6,945 bases of DNA, taken from positions 1 through 6,945 of the forward strand of contig PMBP01000527.1 in assembly GCA_003152975.1 (NCBI GenBank), read 5' to 3'. The DNA comes from Phycisphaerales bacterium. GTDB lineage: Bacteria; Planctomycetota; Phycisphaerae; Sedimentisphaerales; Anaerohalosphaeraceae. The notes below the pieces were generated by a model, which ran no database searches, was not told where the DNA came from, and worked only from the letters and a program-made list of their open reading frames with translations. The position numbers and the translations under genes are program-made. Of this stretch, positions 1 through 5,400 are shown piece by piece (position 1 is the stretch's first letter; each line of letters starts with the position of its first letter).

Positions 1-408
1 GGACTGCCGCGGATGATCGACCGCCACGCCAATCCCCTCTGGCCGGCGCTGGCAGACGAGGGCCTCACGGCAATGATCATTACTGACGGCCACCATCTGC
101 CGCTCGACCTGATCTGCGTAATCATTCGAGCCAAGACGGCCCGGCGGATCATCGTCACCAGCGACAGCTCGCCGCTGGCGGGCATGGCCCCTGGCCGATA
201 CCGTTCGCTGGGCAATGACTGCGTTCTCGATCCTTCCGGCCGGCTCTACAACCCCGCCACGGGATACCTTGTCGGATCCTCAGCGACGATGATGCAGTGC
301 ATAAACCATCTGGCATCGCTGAATATCCTCTCCGATAACGAACTTCGACAAGTTGGATACAGTAACCCGTTGCGATTGATTGGAATGACCTTGAAAGGTA
401 AACATTGA
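1..408 (+). CDS. NagA-type amidohydrolase (N-acetylglucosamine-6-phosphate deacetylase-like), 3' end only
   Basis: The frame is open from base 1 and ends at TGA 406-408, so only the last 135 residues are present and the start lies outside the window. Sequence seen: ITDGHHLP (local residues 27-34), then IIVTSDSSPLAGMAPGRY (residues 50-67), then VGSSATMMQCINHLASL further on, and NPLRLIGM near the end. These line up from memory with the NagA landmarks: the DGxH substrate histidine, the VTDA..PAG segment carrying the catalytic aspartate (D55 here), the GS.LTM helix and the NPAR.IG motif. NagA removes the acetyl group from N-acetylglucosamine-6-phosphate in the cytoplasm, feeding amino-sugar catabolism and cell-wall recycling. 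Odd points: the catalytic segment reads VTSD rather than VTDA, and the protein stops just after NPLRLIGMTLKGKH, without the C-terminal strands (G.L..GK.ADL...) that usually complete the small beta domain. The symporter gene follows after 63 nt. The amidohydrolase superfamily is secure; the exact substrate is not. Confidence 0.8.
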   Translation, partial: GLPRMIDRHANPLWPALADEGLTAMIITDGHHLPLDLICVIIRAKTARRIIVTSDSSPLAGMAPGRYRSLGNDCVLDPSGRLYNPATGYLVGSSATMMQCINHLASLNILSDNELRQVGYSNPLRLIGMTLKGKH

Positions 409-455
409 TTTTGATTTTTACCTTGTCATTTTGCTTTTTGACTTTTGCTTTTTGA
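408..455 (+). repeat. T-rich 14-mer/heptad repeat array in the intergenic gap
   Basis: Between the amidohydrolase stop and the symporter ribosome-binding site the DNA is built of heptads of the form NTTTTGN. Two 14-base units, ATTTTGCTTTTTGA (428-441) and CTTTTGCTTTTTGA (442-455), lie directly in tandem and differ at one base. A third, more diverged copy, ATTTTGATTTTTAC, occupies 408-421 and is separated from them by six bases. There is no dyad symmetry, so it is not an intrinsic terminator by itself, and it sits too close to the next gene for a normal promoter. Its function is unknown; slippage-generated spacer DNA is the simplest reading. Confidence 0.7.
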
Positions 456-459
456 TTTG

Positions 460-467
460 AAGAGGTG
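460..467 (+). promoter_or_regulatory. Ribosome-binding site deciding the TTG start of the symporter
   Basis: AAGAGGTG begins directly after the T-rich repeats and resembles AAGGAGGTG with one base missing. AGAGG (461-465) is six bases from the TTG at 472. The two other in-frame TTG codons (445 and 457) lie before or inside this element and have only T-rich repeat sequence upstream, so 472 is the preferred start. Confidence 0.6.
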
Positions 468-471
468 TTCT

Positions 472-2199
472 TTGTTCGGTTTCGAGCCAATCGACTTTGC
501 CGTGATTGTCGTGTACCTGGTGGGGATCACAGTCATCGGCAGTTGGGCGGCGCGACGGGTCAAGAGCGCGGCCAGCTATTTCATCGGCGACCGCAAGTTC
601 GGCAAGGTGATGATGGCCTTCTTCATGTTCGGGGCGGCCACGCACTACGATCAGGCCGTCAGCGTGACATCGAAGGTGTTTCGCAGCGGTGCGTCGGGGA
701 TCTGGTACCAGTGGATGTGGCTGTTCACCACGCCGTTTTTCTGGCTGATCGCGCCGATTTTTCGGCGGATGCGGGCGGTGACCACGGGCGATTATTTCGA
801 GATGCGATTCGGGCCGAGCGTAAGTCTGCTGTATGCGGTGATCGGGATGCTGCAAATGATCGTGACGATCGGCCTGATGCTCAAAAGCTGCGGGGCTATG
901 GTTACGGCGGCGACCGACGGCCGCGTGGACGCCAATCTGGCCATCTTCGCGACCACGGCAATGTTCGTGATCTACGGCGTTGCCGGCGGTATGAGTTCGG
1001 CGATCGTGGCGGATTTTGTCCAGGGGCTGATGACCTTCACCTTTTCCTTCTTGCTGCTGCCGTTTGCTTTGGGCAAGCTCGGGGGCATCGCGGGGATGCG
1101 GCAGGCCCTGCCCGATTCGGCCATGGTACAGATCGTCGCGCCCCGCGAGATTACGGTTTTTTATATCTTCATGATCTCCTTCAATGGCCTGGTCGGCTGG
1201 GTCACGCAGCCGCACACGATGGCCGTCTGTGCCGGGGGCAAGACCGAGATGGAAGGCCGCATGGGCGTCACCGCGGGCCTGTTTGTCAAGCGGATCTGTA
1301 CGGTGGCCTGGATGATCACGGGCCTGTGCGCCGCGGCTATGTACGCCTCGCAGCCGGGCATGAATCCCGACGAGGTCTTCGGACGGATGGCACGGGAGCT
1401 GCTTCCGGGCGTGGCGCCGGGCCTGGTGGGTCTGTTCATCGCATGCATTCTCGCCTCAGTGATGAGCGCCTGTGGGGCCTTCATGGTCGCCTCGTCTGGA
1501 TTGTTTACGGAAAACATCTACAAACGATTCGTCGTCCGCGGGCGATCCGACAAGCATTATGTCGTCGTCGGCCGGATCGCCGACGTGATGGTTGTGGCTT
1601 TCGGCGTCTATTTCGCATACACCCTCGAAAGCGTCGTTAAGGGGCTGGAGATTTTCTGGCAAGTCGCGGCGATGATGGGCATCGCCTTCTGGGTGGGCCT
1701 GTACTGGAGGCGGGCCACCGTCGCCGCCGCCTGGGCGGGAACGCTGGCCAGTTTTGCCGTGTTGCTGTTCACCAGCAAAATCGATCTTCCTCTGGGTCCT
1801 TTGGGGCACCTCGGATGGGATTTCAATGAACACTTCGCCCGATTTCTGCCGAGCTTTATCCTGCTGGATGGCAATCTGTTGCTTTCCTGGCAGATGGTAT
1901 CGTATCTCGTTGTGGGATTTGTGGTTACGATCGTTGTCAGCTTGTTCACCCGCCCCGTCGATCCCGCCCGGCTCGACCGGATGTTTGCCTGTCTGCGAAC
2001 TCCGATCGCCCCCAATGAGCCGGAAACCAAGCCGTTTACGCTGCCGACAGGAGTGCATCCGGCCCCGCGAAAAGTCCTGATCGATCTACCCGGCTTCGAG
2101 ATTCCCAGGCCGACATGGATTGGAATGTTGGGATTCATGGTATCATGGGTAATTGTGTTAATGTTAATATGGGCGGTATATGTAATTCTTGGATTATGA
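472..2199 (+). CDS. Sodium:solute symporter (SSS family) membrane transporter
   Basis: A 575-residue integral membrane protein with about 13-14 hydrophobic segments. SSS carriers couple Na+ influx to uptake of sugars, amino acids, sialic acids and similar solutes, with a LeuT-type fold in the inner membrane. Visible landmarks: a first helix starting right after the N-terminus (residues 6-23, DFAVIVVYLVG...); YFIGDRKFG (36-44), matching the family's YFLAGR motif; TTGDYFEMRFG after the third helix; VADFVQG (179-185), equivalent to the TDFIQG signature; and LASVMSACGAFMVASSGLFTENIY from residue 327, equivalent to the LASLMSS...STLFT.DIY signature. A last helix fills residues 550-573. The start was set at TTG 472 because of the adjacent AAGAGGTG and because SSS proteins begin close to helix 1; TTG 445 would add nine residues. 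Odd points: A333 replaces the second serine of the SMSS sodium-site motif, and the last roughly 60 bases turn abruptly AT-rich with TTA and ATA codons. Its position after a NagA-like gene hints at an amino-sugar-related substrate, but the sequence does not show substrate specificity. Confidence 0.9.
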   Translation: MFGFEPIDFAVIVVYLVGITVIGSWAARRVKSAASYFIGDRKFGKVMMAFFMFGAATHYDQAVSVTSKVFRSGASGIWYQWMWLFTTPFFWLIAPIFRRMRAVTTGDYFEMRFGPSVSLLYAVIGMLQMIVTIGLMLKSCGAMVTAATDGRVDANLAIFATTAMFVIYGVAGGMSSAIVADFVQGLMTFTFSFLLLPFALGKLGGIAGMRQALPDSAMVQIVAPREITVFYIFMISFNGLVGWVTQPHTMAVCAGGKTEMEGRMGVTAGLFVKRICTVAWMITGLCAAAMYASQPGMNPDEVFGRMARELLPGVAPGLVGLFIACILASVMSACGAFMVASSGLFTENIYKRFVVRGRSDKHYVVVGRIADVMVVAFGVYFAYTLESVVKGLEIFWQVAAMMGIAFWVGLYWRRATVAAAWAGTLASFAVLLFTSKIDLPLGPLGHLGWDFNEHFARFLPSFILLDGNLLLSWQMVSYLVVGFVVTIVVSLFTRPVDPARLDRMFACLRTPIAPNEPETKPFTLPTGVHPAPRKVLIDLPGFEIPRPTWIGMLGFMVSWVIVLMLIWAVYVILGL

Positions 2200-2243
2200 A
2201 TAGCAGTCATTGTGTCAGTATATGTTCAATAGATACTATATAT

Positions 2244-2264
2244 ATCATGTAATATTGACATGAT
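2244..2264. promoter_or_regulatory. 21-bp perfect dyad, candidate activator site
   Basis: ATCATGT-N7-ACATGAT is a perfect inverted repeat with 7-bp arms. Its centre lies about 97 bp upstream of the start point predicted from the sigma-54 match at 2325-2340, which is the usual distance range for enhancer-binding-protein sites. A weaker dyad of the same total span, AGTAT-N11-ATACT (2217-2237), lies 27 bp further upstream (centre to centre). The region is AT-rich, so chance dyads are a real possibility. No run of T follows, so it is not a convincing terminator for the symporter gene. Confidence 0.35.
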
Positions 2265-2324
2265 GCAACTTCTACAGACCTGAGTATTCCTCTTTTAATC
2301 GGTTTTCTCTCTGTCCTGACCATC

Positions 2325-2340
2325 TGGTATGCCAATTGCT
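2325..2340 (+). promoter_or_regulatory. Predicted sigma-54 (-24/-12) promoter
   Basis: TGGTATG-CCAA-TTGCT matches the sigma-54 consensus TGGCACG-N4-TTGCW at 10 of the 12 defined positions. Both essential dinucleotides are present at exact spacing: GG at 2326-2327 and GC at 2338-2339. The predicted transcription start is near 2351, giving a leader of about 130 nt before the ATG at 2484. It lies in the only sizeable intergenic gap and points toward the large secreted-protein gene. Sigma-54 promoters need an ATP-dependent enhancer-binding activator, so the gene would be tightly conditional. The match was found by eye and needs a genome-wide background score. Confidence 0.5.
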
Positions 2341-2436
2341 AATTATTGGGGGTCGGGGGGTTATTGCGCCCTGACTATAAAAATGGATTGGGATTCGGGA
2401 TGGCAAGGATAGCCGAAAATGAATTTCGTTGTGATC

Positions 2437-2454
2437 GAACCCGAGGTCGGGTTC
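2437..2454 (+). promoter_or_regulatory. Perfect hairpin in the leader, next to the ribosome-binding region
   Basis: GAACCCGA-GG-TCGGGTTC is an exact inverted repeat. In RNA it gives seven base pairs, mostly G-C, closed by an AGGU tetraloop. It ends two bases before the first GGAGG (2456-2460), so it could insulate, expose or sterically hinder ribosome loading, or act at DNA level as an operator. No T-run follows, so it is not an intrinsic terminator. Confidence 0.45.
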
Positions 2455-2455
2455 C

Positions 2456-2480
2456 GGAGGGGGACCGAATGGGGAGGGGG
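2456..2480 (+). promoter_or_regulatory. Two overlapping Shine-Dalgarno/ATG arrangements in G-tracts
   Basis: GGAGG at 2456-2460 is eight bases from ATG 2469, and GGAGG at 2473-2477 is six bases from ATG 2484. The two ATGs are in the same frame and differ by five residues (MGRGY). Either start leaves a normal signal peptide. I prefer 2484 because it gives the classical MKR n-region right before the hydrophobic core. Start choice changes nothing in the mature protein. Confidence 0.55.
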
Positions 2481-2483
2481 TAT

Positions 2484-5400
2484 ATGAAGAGGGTGAGGGG
2501 AGTCCTGATTCTCTGCGTCGGGCTATTGGCCTCGATTACGATGGCCGAGATCGAGCCGATGTGGATGGATTATCTCGGCGGAACCGATTACGACTACGGT
2601 TCGGGAGTTGCCGTGGATTCGGCGGGCCGGTCTTACATCACCGGTGACACACGCAACACTCATAACTTCGTCGGGGCGATCAACCAAAACCACGGCGGAC
2701 GCGACGCCTTCGTCAGTTGCGTCGATTCGGCCGGCAAGATTCTCTGGATGGCCTATGTCGGGGGCAGCGGAAACGACAACGGCACCAAGATCGTCGTGGA
2801 TTCGGCCGGCGTGATCTACCTGTGCGGGTTCACCGCCTCGCTGGATCTGCAAAACGCGACCAATGCCTATCGCGGCGGAAGCTCAGACGCCTTCGTGGCC
2901 GCGATCAACGGCGATGGCACGATCCGCTGGTCGTGCTATCTGGGTGGGGAGAAAACCGACCGTGCCAACGATATCGCTGTGGACCCGTTGTCCGGGGACC
3001 TGATCGTCGCCGGCTATACGGAATCCTGGCAGTTCTCGGCCGCCGTCAACAGTTACAACGGCGGCGCGTTCGACGGATTTGTCGCGCGGGTATCCAAAGA
3101 CGGTCTGCTGAAGGAGTCGCGATATTTCGGCGGGGCGTATTCAGATTCGTGCGAGGCGGTCGCGGTCAATTCAGCCGGGACGATCTTTCTTGCGGGAACA
3201 ACCTACCTGAGCGATCTTCCCGGCGCACTGAACACTCGGATGGGCGGGGACGACGCGTTTGTGGCGTCGATGTCGGCCGATGGGCAGTTGCGATGGAGCC
3301 GCTATTTCGGCGGCAGCGGCGGGGACCGGGGGTACGATTTGGCGATTGATTCGACGGGGCGGATTCTGATGACCGGCTACACCGAGTCAAAGGATATTCC
3401 CGGCGCGATCAATAACTCGGGGGGGCTCAGTGACGCGTTCGTAGTTTGCTGTAACGACGACGGCTCGCAGAAATTTGCCCTCTATATCGGGGGCTCGCAA
3501 AACGACCGGGCCTACGGGATCGCCGTCGATCGGTACTCGAACATCGTCATTACCGGTTCGACGAACTCGACGGACCTGCCTGTCCCCGGCAATGGGGCCA
3601 TGAGCGGGCAAAACGCATTCCTTGCCGTGCTGAATGACGAGGGAACGCTGGTGATGACGGGGTATCTGGGCGGATCGCTGGAGGATATCGGCCTGGATGC
3701 GGCGATGAATGCCAATGACGATATTATGATCACGGGCAGTACGAATTCGTACCTATTCGCCGGCGCGTTGAATACCTTTTACGGAGGCAGCCGGGACAGC
3801 TTTCTGGCGAAACTTCCGGCGATTGATCTGGCGTATGCGGATTTGCTGGTCAACATCACGGCCGACAGCGTGACGGCCGAACAGGGTAAAACGGCGTCAG
3901 TCCCGATCCGGATCGATAACGCCGGCCGGGCGGATGCGACCGCGTACGGGCCGGGTTTCTTTACGACGGCACTGAAACTGGCCGATGTGCAGGATGCGGA
4001 TTGGGCCAAGGCCAAAACCGTGGGTACCTTCAAGCTGGCCTCGCTGGCAAAGGGCGATTCGCTGGCGACGACGATCGAGTTCGCCGCGCCGACGAAGCTC
4101 GGGCAGTATTATCTTCGGGCCCAGACAGATATCGAGGACACTGTTCCCGAGCAACATGAGCAAAACAATGGCAGCCGAGTAATCGTGCTGGATGTGACGG
4201 AGCCGCCGAAGAAGCCGGACCTGACGATTCAGAAGGGAACGACAAGCTACACGGCCGATCCGGGCCAGACACTAACGGTGAAGGTGACGGTAGAAAACAG
4301 CGGGCAGGCCGAGGCCATTTCATCCGGCGGCAGGCAGTTCTTGACATCGCTGCTGCTATCGGAGGATCCGAACGATTGGTCGGCCGCAACCGAGCCCGTC
4401 GAACCGTATCCGCTGGCGGTGCTGGGGATCGCCGGAATTGACGACATCGACTTTCAAATCACCGCACCGGAGCAACCGGGGATTTACTACCTGCGGGCCC
4501 AGACGGATTCGAGTTTTCTTATTGAAGAATCCGACGAGACCAACAACGCCGGCTCAATGATAACGCTGACCATACGAACGCCCAAGGCGCTGCCCGATCT
4601 GACGATTCCCGGGGACGGCGCGATCCCGCTGCTGTATGCGCCTGGAGAGCAAGTGCAGTTTCTCTTCGACAGCCAGAATCTGGCCGACGCCAATGCGGTC
4701 TTACCGGATACATCGGGAATCCTGACGACCCTGTACCTGGCAAATCACCCGGGCGTGAACTGGGACCAGGTGACGCATGTTGTCGGGCAGACCCGAATCG
4801 GAGAGTTGAGAGGCGGCCAGATTCGGTATCGAGATTCGATTGAGTTCACGGTGCCAGCGCAGCCCGGCCAGTATCGGCTCCGTGCCAAGATCGACAGCGA
4901 CAACCGCGTAGCTGAGTCGAACGAATCGAACAACTGGGGGCCGATGATCACCCTTCAGGTGGACGCGGCTCATCTGTTCGCGGATTTGCTGGCGGTTTTT
5001 CCCGACAGCAATGACATCACGGTTCGGCCGGGCCAGGCATTCGAGGTTCCGGTGGAGATTCAAAACCGCGGTTCGGCCAGCGCGATTCCGCAAGGCGTAA
5101 ACTATTTCGATACTGGGATTGTGCTATCTACGAATCCGGCGGCGGATTGGGATTCGCTGCCTTCGGTCGGCACGCAACGAATGTATTTTCTCGATCCGCT
5201 CGAACGGCGAAAGGTTTCGGTCGCGCTGACGGCGCCGGAAGCGGAAGGGACCTATTGGCTGCGGGCGCGAACGGATGTGAACGGGGCCGTGGTCGAAGGC
5301 AACGAGGACAACTGGTCGTCGGCCGTGCGTCTGATCGTGAATGGGCAACAGGTGGTCAACCACCCGCCGCATCTGGACCCGATCGGCGATCGGCCGGTGG

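Noticed and set aside
445..471. Earlier TTG starts (445, 457) for the symporter
   Set aside because: They lie in or next to the T-rich repeat with no ribosome-binding sequence, and the nine extra residues are not family-like.
465..1640. Long + strand open frame overlapping the symporter
   Set aside because: It is a shifted frame of the symporter gene, arginine- and glycine-rich without hydrophobic segments or motifs; the other frame carries all SSS signatures.
2255..2260. TTGACA as a sigma-70 -35 box
   Set aside because: No acceptable -10 hexamer lies 16-18 bp downstream, and the hexamer overlaps the 2244-2264 dyad; the sigma-54 match is better.
2244..2264. Intrinsic terminator for the symporter operon
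   Set aside because: The stem is short and AT-rich and is followed by GCAACTTC, not a T-run.
2346..2483. In-frame upstream extension of the large gene, from a TTG at 2346 or ATG at 2400
   Set aside because: It would bury the signal peptide behind 28-46 residues of low-complexity, G-rich translation and would put the leader hairpin and both Shine-Dalgarno elements inside the coding region. The predicted start of transcription also lies after 2346.
2502..2517. Lipoprotein signal (lipobox) ending at C11 of the large protein
   Set aside because: The residues before the cysteine are LIL; a lipobox needs a small residue at -1. Cleavage after TMA at residue 21 fits better.
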